This document shows, one piece after another, positions 1 to 9,917 of a stretch of DNA of 64,000 nucleotides (the stretch's first letter is position 1; every line of letters starts with the position of its first letter). The notes below the pieces were generated by a model. The model did no database searches. It was given only the letters and a program-made list of their open reading frames with translations, and was not told the DNA's origin. The position numbers were made by a program, and so were the translations under genes. The DNA is from Affinundibacterium fentianense (GTDB taxonomy: Bacteria > Pseudomonadota > Gammaproteobacteria > Burkholderiales > Burkholderiaceae_D): assembly GCF_018139545.1 (NCBI RefSeq), contig NZ_JAGSPJ010000003.1, positions 310,001 through 374,000 on the forward strand. The letters are read 5' to 3'.

Positions 1-27
1 CCGGACTGTAAAAGGTTCGGCTTTTTT
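1..27 (+). terminator. Rho-independent terminator at the left edge
   Basis: The stem CCGGAC (1-6) pairs with GTTCGG (15-20), with one G-T wobble, and is followed by CTTTTTTC. It would end a plus-strand transcript whose gene lies outside the window. The stem may extend further left beyond the edge. Confidence 0.55.
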
Positions 28-200
28 CTTTTGCTAATTTGATTTCTGATGTACGCATCGTCTGTAGGTCGGTCCACTCCCGATCTGTGCACGATATGCT
101 CGCGTAGAAATAAATTTAGTCAATCACCGCAAGTCGTGCACCCGTTTATTGCAATCCAGCGATTGGTGAATCTGAAAATACACTTCAAAAGCTACATTCC

Positions 201-232
201 AAAAAACAAAAAAGCCGAACAATATGTTCGGC
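201..232 (-). terminator. Rho-independent terminator of rho (minus strand)
   Basis: GCCGAAC (214-220) and GTTCGGC (226-232) form a perfect 7-bp stem with a 5-base loop. Read on the minus strand, the stem is followed by a T-rich run, the complement of the A-rich stretch at 201-213. It lies about 40 bases beyond the rho stop codon, so it should end the trxA/rho transcript. Confidence 0.8.
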
Positions 233-269
233 CTTCTTTTGTGAAGCAAACTAAGCGTAGATAATTGAT

Positions 270-1532
270 TTATCCACCACGACGCATCATTTCAAAAAAC
301 TCCGCGTTGTTCTTCGTTGCTTTCATCTTATCCAGGATGAATTCCATTGCCTCGATTTCATCCATACCGTATAAGAGTTTGCGCAGAATCCAGATTTTTT
401 GTAGTTGATCAGGTTTGATCAACAACTCTTCACGTCGTGTGCCTGATTTGTTCAAGTTGATCGCTGGGTAAGTACGTTTTTCAGCCAAGCGACGTTCCAA
501 ATGCACTTCCATGTTACCCGTGCCTTTGAATTCCTCGTAAATGACGTCATCCATACGACTACCAGTTTCGATCAAGGCAGTCGCGATAATCGTTAAGGAG
601 CCGCCTTCTTCTACATTACGTGCTGCACCGAAGAAGCGTTTAGGACGTTGCAACGCGTTGGCATCGACACCACCAGTCAAGACTTTGCCTGATGCAGGAA
701 TTACCGTGTTATACGCACGAGCCAAACGGGTGATAGAGTCTAACAAAATCACCACATCTTTTTTCATCTCTACTAGGCGCTTGGCTTTTTCCAAGACCAT
801 TTCAGCGACTTGAACGTGACGGGTTGCAGGTTCATCGAACGTTGATGCGACCACTTCACCACGCACCGAGCGTTGCATCTCGGTGACTTCTTCTGGGCGT
901 TCATCAATCAATAAAACGATCATCGTGACGTCTGGGTGATTCGTAGTGATTGCATGAGCGATGTGCTGCAGCATCACGGATTTACCCGATTTTGGCGAAG
1001 CAACTAGTAAGCCGCGTTGACCTTTACCGATAGGCGCAATCAAATCGATGATCCGGCCAGTGGTATTTTCTTCACCGCGCATATCACGCTCAAGATGTAA
1101 GAGCTTGCTCGGATGCAGGGGTGTTAAGTTTTCAAACAGAATGCGGTGTTTCGACATTTCTGGTGGTTCACCATTGACCTTGTCGACTTTGACTAAAGCG
1201 AAGTAACGTTCACCATCTTTTGGTGTACGCACTTCACCTTCGATCGAATCACCTGTGTGCAAATTGAACCGACGGATCTGTGAAGGCGAAATATAGATAT
1301 CGTCAGTCGATGCCATGTAGCTGGCATCTGGTGAGCGCAAAAAGCCAAAACCGTCCGGTAAGACTTCTAAAGCACCATCACCAAAAATTTGTTCGCCGCC
1401 TTTAGCGCGCTTTTTTAGGATCGCGAACATCAATTCTTGCTTACGCATACGCGCAGCATTATCGATATCGAGTCCGATGGCCATTTCTAACAACGCTGAG
1501 ACGTGTAAGGCCTTTAATTCAGATAAATGCAT
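270..1532 (-). CDS. rho: Transcription termination factor Rho
   Basis: Rho is the hexameric RNA-dependent ATPase that loads on naked nascent RNA and dissociates RNA polymerase. The 420-residue product has the normal Rho length. An N-terminal helical Rho_N part (about 1-45) is followed by the OB-fold cold-shock-like RNA-binding domain (about 50-115, including GFGFLR). The RecA-like ATPase carries Walker A SPKSGKS near 179-185 and Walker B VVILLDS near 260-266, then the [16 protein letters not shown] stretch containing the Q and R loops. trxA lies 229 bases upstream on the same strand, the usual betaproteobacterial order. A clear terminator follows. No strong ribosome-binding site is visible, but the N-terminus MHLSELK is typical of the family. 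Confidence 0.97.
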   Translation of the reverse strand: MHLSELKALHVSALLEMAIGLDIDNAARMRKQELMFAILKKRAKGGEQIFGDGALEVLPDGFGFLRSPDASYMASTDDIYISPSQIRRFNLHTGDSIEGEVRTPKDGERYFALVKVDKVNGEPPEMSKHRILFENLTPLHPSKLLHLERDMRGEENTTGRIIDLIAPIGKGQRGLLVASPKSGKSVMLQHIAHAITTNHPDVTMIVLLIDERPEEVTEMQRSVRGEVVASTFDEPATRHVQVAEMVLEKAKRLVEMKKDVVILLDSITRLARAYNTVIPASGKVLTGGVDANALQRPKRFFGAARNVEEGGSLTIIATALIETGSRMDDVIYEEFKGTGNMEVHLERRLAEKRTYPAINLNKSGTRREELLIKPDQLQKIWILRKLLYGMDEIEAMEFILDKMKATKNNAEFFEMMRRGG

Positions 1533-1761
1533 AGTTGTGAGTGTCCCGAGATGGGAAATGAGGTGGGGGAGTGAACAGAGGTGAAAAAACGTTTAACTGG
1601 AACTTAATAAGGGTAAGGCAGGAAGGCTTTGGGGCTTGCTGCGATTGGCCAGTTGTAACGAGTAAGTTATAGCTAATTTTGCGTATTGTAAATCTTAATT
1701 CAGGCAATGTACAAATTTTCTTGTAACATTGCCTGCAATTAGATTGCCGTGCCTGTTTGGT

Positions 1762-2088
1762 TCAGATGTTACTATCGATGAAGGCAGTCAGCTGTCCTTT
1801 TGCTAAAGCGCCAACTTTTTGCGCTGCTGCTTCGCCATTTTTGAACAGGATCAGAGTCGGGATGCCACGAATGCCAAACTTTCCAGGCACTGCTTGATTG
1901 GCATCGACATCCATTTTAGCGATCGTAATCTTACCGCTGTATTCTTTCGCAACTTCTTCCAAAATAGGTGCAATCATTTTGCATGGACCACACCATTCGG
2001 CCCAAAAATCGACCAATACAGGTTTGTCGGATTTCAAGACATCAGCTTCGAAAGATGCATCACTTACATAGAGGATATTGTCGCTCAT
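1762..2088 (-). CDS. trxA: Thioredoxin 1
   Basis: Small cytoplasmic disulfide reductase that keeps protein thiols reduced and is itself recharged by thioredoxin reductase. The 108-residue product has the canonical active site [13 protein letters not shown] (both Cys present near residues 33-36), the cis-proline context [11 protein letters not shown], and the usual thioredoxin length. It begins [10 protein letters not shown] with GAGAAA-like purines upstream. It lies upstream of rho on the same strand, so they may share a transcript although 229 bases separate them. The next gene upstream, addB-like, is divergent. Confidence 0.96.
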   Translation of the reverse strand: MSDNILYVSDASFEADVLKSDKPVLVDFWAEWCGPCKMIAPILEEVAKEYSGKITIAKMDVDANQAVPGKFGIRGIPTLILFKNGEAAAQKVGALAKGQLTAFIDSNI

Positions 2089-2427
2089 AGATTTCTCGTT
2101 ATTCTGGTTGATCTCTCTTTTGAGAGAGGGGTGGTTATGTTGATTTGAATTTTAAACTAAGTTGGAATGAATATCTGGAGATCGTTTTGCCGAAATCAAG
2201 TAGCTTGTTTTGTCATTTCTTGCAAAATCAGCTGTCTGAGGGCGATTTGTTCTGTCGATATGTGCTTAATTTAATGCCGCTTAAAATGGATTTTTTAAAT
2301 AATACCCTATTTTTTAAAAAGTGGCTTATTTCAGGTTTTTTCTCGCGAAAGTGACGGAATACAGCATTGCCCGCATAAAATACGCGTTCCATTTGCGTGC
2401 CAATGACGATTCTTATATCTGGATAGT
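2089..2427. other. Divergent intergenic region between trxA and the addB-like gene
   Basis: About 340 AT-rich bases that must hold the divergent promoters. A 10-base direct repeat ATTTTTTAAA occurs at 2290-2299 and 2309-2318, 19 bases apart. Short ORFs here have no recognisable protein character. I could not assign definite -35/-10 pairs. Confidence 0.4.
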
Positions 2428-5322
2428 ATGTTACGTTCCCCATTCTTAATTCCCGCATCAGAATATTTTTGGCGTGATGCCGCCCGTAAGATCATTGCTT
2501 GGCATCAGCAACGATTGCCAAAGCAAGACTTGTTTAGCCCAGAGCAGCCTAGCCAATTGGATTTTTCTGCGCAACGTGTCGTAGTCCCTACGTTTGAACA
2601 TGCGCAACTTCTGACACGTGCACTCGGTGTTGAATTGGGACAGCATTTTATCCCCCCAAAAATCGAGACGATGTTTGCTTGGTTGAATATGCAAACTCCG
2701 CCTGACATGTCACCGACAGCAAGTAGCGAACGCTTGATGCGTTTGTACGCTGAATTAAGGCAGCATGGATGGCTTAGAAAGCTATTCGGGGCAAGGAGCA
2801 ATACTGAATTGTTGCCGCTGGCTCAGACTCTCTTAAATTTATCCGATGAGTTAACGCAAGTTTGGTTGCCTAAGGCCTTGGATAGGCGAAAATTCGATAC
2901 GGAAAAATTGATGTCAGTTTGGCAGAACGCCATTGCACAATTGCCAGCGCCTGTTCAGGAACTCGCGTCGGAAGAGACGAAATTGGTATGGACATTGTGG
3001 CAGGCGCAAATCGATAACCGTGATAAAACAGTCCAGAAATTCTTACAAATGCTCAATTTGGCTGAGCACGCGAATGCCGATTTGGTGTGGATCTCACCGA
3101 CTTTACCTGATCACTTAGAGCTTGCTTTTATTCAAGCGTATGCAAAACGTTGCATGGTTGACGTGATTGCGCTCGATTGGCGTGCGGATGGCTTACCTGT
3201 TTCAATAAAAAGAGCTTGGCCTAATTTGATTCAGATGGAAATGGATATTCCGAATATCCAGACATCTCCGAAATTAGTTCAACTCGCGCCACCGTTTGAT
3301 TGGTCAAAGTTGCGCCTTTGTGAAGTGTCGAATCTCGAACAAGAAGCCGAACAAGCAGCACAAACGATTGTCAATTGGTTGCAAGAGGGTAAGCAGCAGG
3401 TAGCAGTTATTGCGCAAGACCGCATCATTTCAAGGCGATTACGTGCCTTACTGGAGCGCGCGGGTGTGATCGTTGCTGATGAGACTGGCTGGAAGCTCTC
3501 GACAACTAGGGCGGCAGCTTCACTTGTTGCCTGGTTTGAAGTTGTAGCAAGTCGAGCGGACACGATTGCCTTATTAGACTTCTTGAAAACGCCTTTTCTC
3601 TCTCCTGCTGAGTTTCTCGGGAAAAGCGAGGATGGCGCCAGCGATGCCGTTGACGATGGGGATTTGATCGCACAGACGATAGAATGTAAAGCAGACGCGA
3701 TCATGGATATAGAACTAGCCTTGCGACGTCATAATGTGATTGGTGGTTGGGATGCCATCTTGTCGAGTCTTGGACATCATCAACAAGCCTATAACTGGAT
3801 CGCTCAAATTGCGCGGCTTGCTCATCGTTATGGAAGTGGCCATGGTGCCGCAAAGCGAAGTGTAAAGGAATGGACACTAACAAGTTTACAAACCTTGACA
3901 GACCTAGGCCTGCTCGTCGGCTTACAAGCTGATATTGCGGGATCACAAATTATACAAATGCTGCAAGCGCTCAGTACGGATTGTGAGGGGCTCGATACTT
4001 ACTTTAACTTTAACGAGTGGCGTGCATTCATCAATCTACAAATGGAAGAGACGCCGTTTAAACAAGATCAAACCGATCAGCGTGTGTTGATGTTGCCATT
4101 GAATGGCGCACGTTTGCGGCGATTTGATGCGGTGTATTTGATTGGTGGCGATGCTAGTCATTTGCCCTCGAAGCCTCAAGAGACTTTGTTTTTTACAAAT
4201 GCCGTCAGACGTGAATGTGGTCTGATTACGCGGGAAGAGCGACAGCGGCAGCAATTACGAGACTTGGCTGAACTGCTCATGTCGAACGCGGAAGTGGTGG
4301 TTTCATGGCAGTCTCAAATCAATGGAGAATTTAATGCATTGAGTCCTTGGTTAGAACAAGTCCAATTGTCTTTGGCTCGGCAAAAGTTACCCCCACTGCG
4401 GACGAATAGAGTCCCGCTGCAGACGAGGGAGTTACAGCCTGCGGTGACTGTTCAGCCCAAACCGGTAGCCACAGAGTTGATGCCGAAGACTTTATCCGCC
4501 AGCGGATTTACTAGCTTGATGGCATGTCCTTATCAATTTTTTGCTGGAAGGATGTTGAAGTTATCTGCAATCGATGAATTGTCTGATATGCCGGAGAAAC
4601 GTGACTACGGTGATTGGCTACATGCCATTCTTAAAAATTATCACGATCGCCTGCTCGCTGAGAAAATTAGCTTAGAGAGTAATAGAGAACAGATATTAAT
4701 TGAAATTTCTGAAGCTTGGTTTCAGCGCGTGTTGAAGCAAAGTCCAGCCGCATTGGGCTATAGCATACGATGGCGTAAAGTGATTCCAGCTTATGTGGCA
4801 TGGGCAAATGCAAGAGAAGCAGACGGTTGGCAGTTTGCATTTGGTGAGGTTTGGGCTGAGGCGCAGCTCGAGTGGGAAAACGGTGGCATACAATTACGTG
4901 GTCGCTTAGATAGGATAGATGAGCGGCACTTAGATAGCGGTGGATTAGAACGTGCCGTTCTTGACTACAAAACCAAAAAGAAATCAGAGCTTCGCAGTCG
5001 AATTAAGGCGATGGCAGATCACCAGCTCGCATTTTATGGTCTGCTACGCGTCAAAATTGAACCGGAAAAAGATTCATTGGATGTTGCTACCTATTTCCTC
5101 GATCCTGTAGATAGCGCGAATTACGTGGCTTTGGAACTCGAGCGAGATCAAACAGGTGAAGTCGAGGCGATTGATTACACAAACTGGAAGAACGCATTGG
5201 AACATTCAATTTCTCAAAATATGCAAGCGATACAGCAAGGTGCAAGTTTGCCAGCACACGGGGTCGATTCTGTCTGCGAATATTGTGATGTACGGGGATT
5301 GTGCCGTAAGGGAGCTTGGTAA
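2428..5322 (+). CDS. AddB-type inactivated helicase/PD-(D/E)XK nuclease, double-strand break repair
   Basis: Probable AddB-like subunit of an AddAB helicase-nuclease, which resects double-strand breaks and loads RecA. The 964-residue protein has a long N-terminal region resembling the degenerate helicase part of AddB. The C-terminal nuclease has the catalytic LDYKTK motif near 845. An iron-sulfur-staple cysteine pattern typical of AddB is visible: one Cys near 699 (MACPYQFF) and three near 949-960 (CEYC, then GLCRK). The ATG start follows weak GGATAG. The stop codon overlaps the start of the helicase partner (TAATG), which implies translational coupling. Sequence identity with characterised AddB proteins is normally low, so this call rests on architecture and partner. 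Confidence 0.82.
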   Translation: MLRSPFLIPASEYFWRDAARKIIAWHQQRLPKQDLFSPEQPSQLDFSAQRVVVPTFEHAQLLTRALGVELGQHFIPPKIETMFAWLNMQTPPDMSPTASSERLMRLYAELRQHGWLRKLFGARSNTELLPLAQTLLNLSDELTQVWLPKALDRRKFDTEKLMSVWQNAIAQLPAPVQELASEETKLVWTLWQAQIDNRDKTVQKFLQMLNLAEHANADLVWISPTLPDHLELAFIQAYAKRCMVDVIALDWRADGLPVSIKRAWPNLIQMEMDIPNIQTSPKLVQLAPPFDWSKLRLCEVSNLEQEAEQAAQTIVNWLQEGKQQVAVIAQDRIISRRLRALLERAGVIVADETGWKLSTTRAAASLVAWFEVVASRADTIALLDFLKTPFLSPAEFLGKSEDGASDAVDDGDLIAQTIECKADAIMDIELALRRHNVIGGWDAILSSLGHHQQAYNWIAQIARLAHRYGSGHGAAKRSVKEWTLTSLQTLTDLGLLVGLQADIAGSQIIQMLQALSTDCEGLDTYFNFNEWRAFINLQMEETPFKQDQTDQRVLMLPLNGARLRRFDAVYLIGGDASHLPSKPQETLFFTNAVRRECGLITREERQRQQLRDLAELLMSNAEVVVSWQSQINGEFNALSPWLEQVQLSLARQKLPPLRTNRVPLQTRELQPAVTVQPKPVATELMPKTLSASGFTSLMACPYQFFAGRMLKLSAIDELSDMPEKRDYGDWLHAILKNYHDRLLAEKISLESNREQILIEISEAWFQRVLKQSPAALGYSIRWRKVIPAYVAWANAREADGWQFAFGEVWAEAQLEWENGGIQLRGRLDRIDERHLDSGGLERAVLDYKTKKKSELRSRIKAMADHQLAFYGLLRVKIEPEKDSLDVATYFLDPVDSANYVALELERDQTGEVEAIDYTNWKNALEHSISQNMQAIQQGASLPAHGVDSVCEYCDVRGLCRKGAW

Positions 5323-8300
5323 TGCGCGAAATCGGAATAGAAGAGGCGCAGGCTTACCAACTAGATGGGCGAGCTATTGACGCGCAAGCATTCACTGCAA
5401 CTGCTTGCAATCCCGATTTGTCTGTCGTTGTTGAAGCTTGCGCTGGAAGTGGTAAAACCTGGTTGTTGGTGGCGAGGATGTTGCGTTTATTGTTAGATGG
5501 GGCGCAACCTACCGAATTGTTGGCGATTACTTTTACGCGAAAAGCAGCGCAGGAAATGCGGCAGCGTTTGATGGAATTATTGAGAGAACTAGCGCTTGCG
5601 GATGATGAGCACGCGAGCAATTTACTTTTGGAACGTGGCGTACCAGCGGAACAAGTAATGGCACGTTTGCCTCAAGCGCGAGGTTTATATGAAGACTTGT
5701 TGGCGCATCCTCAGGGCTTGTCAATGGACACTTTCCACAGTTGGTTTGGGCGTCTATTGCAATTGGCGCCGTTGGCCTCAGGTGTTCCACAAGCATTTAA
5801 TTTAGTCGAATCGACCAGTATTATTCAGCGTGAAGCATGGGGCGCTTTGATGCAATTGGTCGAGAGTCGACAGGCGACAGAATCGTCAGTCGATCGATAT
5901 GCGCAGTTTGTAAGAGAACATTTACTGTTTTTGTATGATTCTTTAGGAGATTTTACAAGTCAAAGCATGTTAAATGCGTTTTTAGATAAACGTGCGGAGT
6001 GGTGGGCAATCAGTGAACAAGACAATCTCGATGAAAGCGACCCATTGAATTCGCCAGTTTGGGAGAAAGTAGTAGAGCATTTAGGTTTGTTGATGGGCGA
6101 GGATGCGCATCGCGATGCGAGATTGCGTTTGTGGGAAAACCAAGCATTGCTCGATCGCATACAAGAAATTGCAGTTTGTCTTGGCAAGGGAAGCCCCGAG
6201 AATCAAAAACGAGGAACAAAAATCGAAATGGTGTTAACCGAAGTTCGACACCAACTCGCCCAAGATGCGCCGCTCCATGTTGAATATTTTGAACGTTTGG
6301 CGACGGAATTTTACGACGCCGAGGGGAAAAATCGAAAAAATCGCAAAACAAATGCCTTGCGGGCAGCGATTGAAGCTTGGTTGGGGCAAGACAATGAAAT
6401 GGCGTTTCATGACGAATTTGATGCGATAGCGGAAACCATCAAAGTGTTTGAAAGACGTAGTCAGGAAATGAACGTCTTAAAGCTCAACGAATCGCTATTT
6501 ATTGTGGGACAAGCTTACGTTGAGTGCTATCAGAAGCTTAAGGCTGCGCAGGGCGCGCTCGATTTCGCAGACTTAGAATGGCAGGCATATCGATTATTAC
6601 ATCACCCCGAATATGCTGCGTATTTGCATGGGCGCCTCGATACACGGTTTAAACATATTTTGCTTGATGAATTTCAAGACACGAATCCTTTGCAGTGGAA
6701 TATCGTCCAATCTTGGTTGGATGCGTATGGAAGTGATGATGAGCGGCCCTCCGTGTTTATCGTTGGCGATCCAAAACAGTCCATTTATCGGTTTCGGCGT
6801 GCTGATCCCCGCGTATTTGCCGCGGCAAAAAAAATGCTCGTAGCACAAGGTGCTGTCACACTCAAAACCAATCAAACTCGTCGCAATGCGACAAGTGTCG
6901 TTGCGAGCTTAAATCAGGCCATGTTGGGCAATCCGCTGTATGCACCACAGACCACTGTGTCTACCGTTGACGGTTCCGTGATCCGTCTGCCACTCATCCA
7001 GTCGAGTCCTGCACCTGTGAATGGGACAAGCGCTGAAGGTCAAACTGAAGAAGCATCTCCGTTCCCTTTGCGGAACCCTTTGACGACGCCTGATCAGGCG
7101 GAAGAAGATCAGCGTCGATATCATGAAGGATGTCAGGTAGCTCAGTTGTTGAAGCATTTAAGAAGTCAATCGGCTGACGATTGGCGTTGGACCGATGTGA
7201 TGTTGTTGGTCCGTCGGCGGAGTTATTTGTCTGCTTATGAAAGAGCATTGCGCGAAGCGGGAATACCCTTTATCTCCAACCGTCGAGGCGGCCTATTACA
7301 AACTTTGGAAATTGCAGACTTGATCGCATTATTGCAATTTTTGATGACGCCGAGTGACAATCGCGCTTTAGCCCATGTGCTCAAATCTCCGATGTTTTCG
7401 GTCACTGATGACGATCTCATCGCATTGGCTTTGTATGATGCGCAATCATGGTGGAAGCGCCTTGTCCACATCAATAAAGATGCTAACCCGTCATTGAAGC
7501 GCGCACAAAGCCTATTGACTGATTGGATGCGAGCAGCCCATGATTTACCGGTGCATGATTTGATTGATCGAATTATTGATCAGGGCGAATTAATACCTCG
7601 TTATGCACGGCTTAGTTCGACAAGTAATCGTGAACAAATTCTTGGAAATATTACCGCGTTCACAGAACTCGCGTTAAATATGGACGGAGGCAGGTATCCG
7701 AGTTTACCTAAATTTATTGCCGCGCTTAATGAGATCGAGCGGGGATCAGAAACAGATTCTCCTGATGAGTCAAATGTCGCAGGCGGACAAGATGCGTTAC
7801 AGATTTTGACGATTCACAGTGCCAAAGGTCTAGAGGCGAAGGTCGTCGTTGTGATGGACAGCAATCATAGTGAGGCGGCAAAAGATAAAGTTGGCGTACT
7901 TTGCAGTTGGCCAGTGGAGGCTGATGAGCAGAAGCATTTTTCTGTGTTTGGGAAAAAAAATGAGCGAGGTGTCGCGCGCGATGCACTTTTTGAAGCAGAA
8001 GAACAACAGGCAAAGCAGGAAAATTGGAATCTCTTGTATGTCGCATTAACGCGTGCCCGTCACATGCTTATTATCAGTGGTATTCAGAGTGATGTGAGCG
8101 CTGCGGAGGAAGGTGTATTAGATAGTAGTTGGTATCAGCGTTTTGTCTCGCTCCCAATTTGGGAAGCGGCAAGCGTCGCCCAAGATGCGAGCCCATTGGT
8201 GTCAGTCGAACAAGAGCCTTTTATTCTCGAGCGTTTTTTTGCGCCAGATTTATCTTTACCCGCAATAGCAATTCAGCCGATCGCCAGCGCGGAACAGATC

Positions 8301-8738
8301 GAAGGGCTTGCTTTTCACGCTTTAATCGAGAGGTTGACCAATCGAATCGTCAATTGGCCAGTTTCCATTCCCTCGGCCGAAATAGTGGCAAGTTGGTTGC
8401 CCTGTGCGCTGCCAGTTGCCAAATTAATCCGAGAGCAGGTTTGTAATGTATTAACTGCCCCGCATTTGGAAAGGTTTTTTCATCCCGATGCGGTTCAATT
8501 CGCTCGAAATGAAATGGAAATTGTGTATCAAGAGCAAGTTTTACGTCTTGATCGCTTAGTGATGCAAGATGAATGTGTGTGGATTTTGGATTATAAACGA
8601 CAGCTATTAGCATCAGAGCAAGCGGCATATCGGCAACAATTATCTGGATATTGTGATGCCGTGAGTGCTGTATATCGTGAGAAGCAAATTCGAGCGGGAT
8701 TGATTTTAGTCGATGGAAGTTTTATTGAAATGATTTAA
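5322..8738 (+). CDS. AddA-type UvrD/Rep helicase-nuclease, double-strand break repair
   Basis: The active helicase and second nuclease of the AddAB-type complex; ATP-driven 3'-5' unwinding feeds resection for RecA-dependent repair. Superfamily 1 motifs are clear: Walker A EACAGSGKTW near 38-47, ITFTRKAAQEM, LLDEFQDT near 447, VGDPKQSIYRFR near 480, TIHSAKGLEAK, and LLYVALTRAR near 905. The C-terminus has PD-(D/E)XK residues, with LDRL and LDYKRQ near 1088. I chose ATG 5322, which overlaps the upstream stop as TAATG and has GGAG eight bases before it; a TTG at 5316 is the only nearby alternative. Length (1138 residues) fits AddA. RecB is the alternative family, but the AddB partner argues for AddA. 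Confidence 0.88.
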   Translation: MREIGIEEAQAYQLDGRAIDAQAFTATACNPDLSVVVEACAGSGKTWLLVARMLRLLLDGAQPTELLAITFTRKAAQEMRQRLMELLRELALADDEHASNLLLERGVPAEQVMARLPQARGLYEDLLAHPQGLSMDTFHSWFGRLLQLAPLASGVPQAFNLVESTSIIQREAWGALMQLVESRQATESSVDRYAQFVREHLLFLYDSLGDFTSQSMLNAFLDKRAEWWAISEQDNLDESDPLNSPVWEKVVEHLGLLMGEDAHRDARLRLWENQALLDRIQEIAVCLGKGSPENQKRGTKIEMVLTEVRHQLAQDAPLHVEYFERLATEFYDAEGKNRKNRKTNALRAAIEAWLGQDNEMAFHDEFDAIAETIKVFERRSQEMNVLKLNESLFIVGQAYVECYQKLKAAQGALDFADLEWQAYRLLHHPEYAAYLHGRLDTRFKHILLDEFQDTNPLQWNIVQSWLDAYGSDDERPSVFIVGDPKQSIYRFRRADPRVFAAAKKMLVAQGAVTLKTNQTRRNATSVVASLNQAMLGNPLYAPQTTVSTVDGSVIRLPLIQSSPAPVNGTSAEGQTEEASPFPLRNPLTTPDQAEEDQRRYHEGCQVAQLLKHLRSQSADDWRWTDVMLLVRRRSYLSAYERALREAGIPFISNRRGGLLQTLEIADLIALLQFLMTPSDNRALAHVLKSPMFSVTDDDLIALALYDAQSWWKRLVHINKDANPSLKRAQSLLTDWMRAAHDLPVHDLIDRIIDQGELIPRYARLSSTSNREQILGNITAFTELALNMDGGRYPSLPKFIAALNEIERGSETDSPDESNVAGGQDALQILTIHSAKGLEAKVVVVMDSNHSEAAKDKVGVLCSWPVEADEQKHFSVFGKKNERGVARDALFEAEEQQAKQENWNLLYVALTRARHMLIISGIQSDVSAAEEGVLDSSWYQRFVSLPIWEAASVAQDASPLVSVEQEPFILERFFAPDLSLPAIAIQPIASAEQIEGLAFHALIERLTNRIVNWPVSIPSAEIVASWLPCALPVAKLIREQVCNVLTAPHLERFFHPDAVQFARNEMEIVYQEQVLRLDRLVMQDECVWILDYKRQLLASEQAAYRQQLSGYCDAVSAVYREKQIRAGLILVDGSFIEMI

Positions 8739-9010
8739 TGAAAAGCAGGTGCATATCTTAAGAAAAGCCCTTTATAATTAAGGAGATTGAGGGCGGAGTT
8801 GAACCATTGCTTTATGTTAAAGATTGTTGAAAGCACTCGACGGTTTATTTTGTCTTGTCCATGATGCGACATAATGATCCCATAACTTAAGGGTAACTGC
8901 CGACACTCGCGTCTGATTTGAAATGATGACCAGTCGATAATGATGATGTGTTTGCGTGGATCACCACTCCCAGATTAGCCAATTAACCTTTTGCTCGATA
9001 GATAGTCACA

Positions 9011-9223
9011 ATGATCTCAGAATTTGAACTGCTTGCCGAAAAGCTTAATCGCTTAGCCGAGATGACACATACACTGCGCTTAGAAAATGCGGCATTGCGC
9101 AGGACTGCGGTCGATCTTGCCTCGGAAAACAAGGATTTGCGTGAACGCGTGACGGAAGCACATGGACGAGTCGAGGCAATTTTGGCGCAATTGCCGAATG
9201 AAGATGTGAAGGATGCAGCATGA
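9011..9223 (+). CDS. ZapB-like small coiled-coil protein (TIGR02449-like)
   Basis: A 70-residue, almost entirely helical protein with heptad-like leucines (ELLAEKLNRLAEM, LRLENAALRR, ENKDLRERV). Small proteins of this type are commonly encoded directly upstream of zapA in beta- and gammaproteobacteria and resemble the FtsZ-ring factor ZapB. The reading frame overlaps zapA by four bases (ATGA), so the two are very likely co-translated. I infer a divisome role from coiled-coil character and partner; the protein could also be a SlyX-like coiled coil. No strong ribosome-binding site is visible upstream. The 272 bases between the helicase gene and this start hold a TATAAT at 8773-8778 with no convincing -35. 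Confidence 0.72.
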   Translation: MISEFELLAEKLNRLAEMTHTLRLENAALRRTAVDLASENKDLRERVTEAHGRVEAILAQLPNEDVKDAA

Positions 9224-9546
9224 GTACCGCAAAATCGATTCAAATTGATGTCAACATTATGGGGCAGTCTTACAAATTGGCTTGTAAGGAAGGTGAGGAT
9301 CGAGCCTTGCAAGAAGCAGCATCATTCCTGAATGAAAAAATGTGTGGCATTCGCGATGCCTCCAAGGTAAAGGGGACCGATAGAATTGCTGTGATGGCCG
9401 CCCTTGGAATGGCCATTGATTTATTATCGACAAAGGCACACGATGGTCCATTGTCGGGAATGAGTATGGGTGAAGTGAAGCAGAAAATTCAAAGTATGCA
9501 CGACACGATTGATCATGCGCTAACACCACAAGAGAATCTATTCTAA
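9220..9546 (+). CDS. zapA: Cell division protein ZapA
   Basis: ZapA binds FtsZ and bundles its protofilaments at midcell. The 108-residue protein has the ZapA globular N-terminal domain (IQIDVNIMGQSYKLACKEGE), the family stretch RIAVMAALGMAIDLL in the central helix, and a C-terminal coiled coil. The length is normal. The start codon overlaps the stop of the coiled-coil gene upstream (ATGA). The 6S RNA gene follows about 80 bases downstream, a conserved neighbourhood in proteobacteria (zapA-ssrS). Confidence 0.93.
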   Translation: MSTAKSIQIDVNIMGQSYKLACKEGEDRALQEAASFLNEKMCGIRDASKVKGTDRIAVMAALGMAIDLLSTKAHDGPLSGMSMGEVKQKIQSMHDTIDHALTPQENLF

Positions 9547-9628
9547 GAGTGCGCGCCATTATTTAAAACAATCAAATAAAATTCAAATAGTTGCTGTGAA
9601 TTTTTTCCGGAAGGAGTAAACTACAAAC

Positions 9629-9800
9629 TCCTACCGTGTTCGCCAGTGTCATATATTCCTTGAACCATTTATGTGCATAGGCTTTGGAAATTGTTTAATG
9701 GCGTGAGCGTCGCTTATGTCCGATGAACCCGATTTGAACTGACCTTGGCCGACTTGAACCGCCGGGTTCAGGATGCCGGCACAGCGGCATCGGTGGGAAC
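9629..9800 (+). ncRNA. ssrS: 6S RNA (ssrS)
   Basis: 6S RNA imitates an open promoter and sequesters sigma-70 RNA polymerase in stationary phase. The 5' end CTCCTACCGTGTTCGCC can close against the 3' segment GCGGCATCGGTGGGA, and the 3' half contains the typical GAACC/GGGTTCA pairing around 9757-9773 followed by GATGCCGGC. Length of about 170-180 bases and position just after zapA both fit. Ends are approximate because processing is not visible. A strong hairpin terminator follows at 9812. The gene ygfA, often downstream in other genomes, is absent here. Confidence 0.88.
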
Positions 9801-9811
9801 TTATTTTACAG

Positions 9812-9846
9812 AAGCACTTATTGTCATTGACGATAAGTGCTTTTTT
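9812..9846 (+). terminator. Rho-independent terminator after 6S RNA
   Basis: AAGCACTTAT (9812-9821) pairs perfectly with ATAAGTGCTT (9833-9842) around an 11-base loop, and six T residues follow at 9841-9846. It ends the 6S RNA and any zapA read-through transcript. Confidence 0.9.
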
Positions 9847-9917
9847 ATTGTTTGTTTATTTATCGTTTTTTTTGCTTGCCCATTTAGCGTGATCCTAGCG
9901 TAGGTATCTCCGTACAT

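Noticed and set aside
49..264. 71-codon plus-strand frame before rho
   Set aside because: Runs through the rho terminator hairpin and has no family character or ribosome-binding site.
8773..8778. TATAAT before the ZapB-like gene as a promoter
   Set aside because: Good -10 box but no -35 element at a suitable distance; not listed as a feature.
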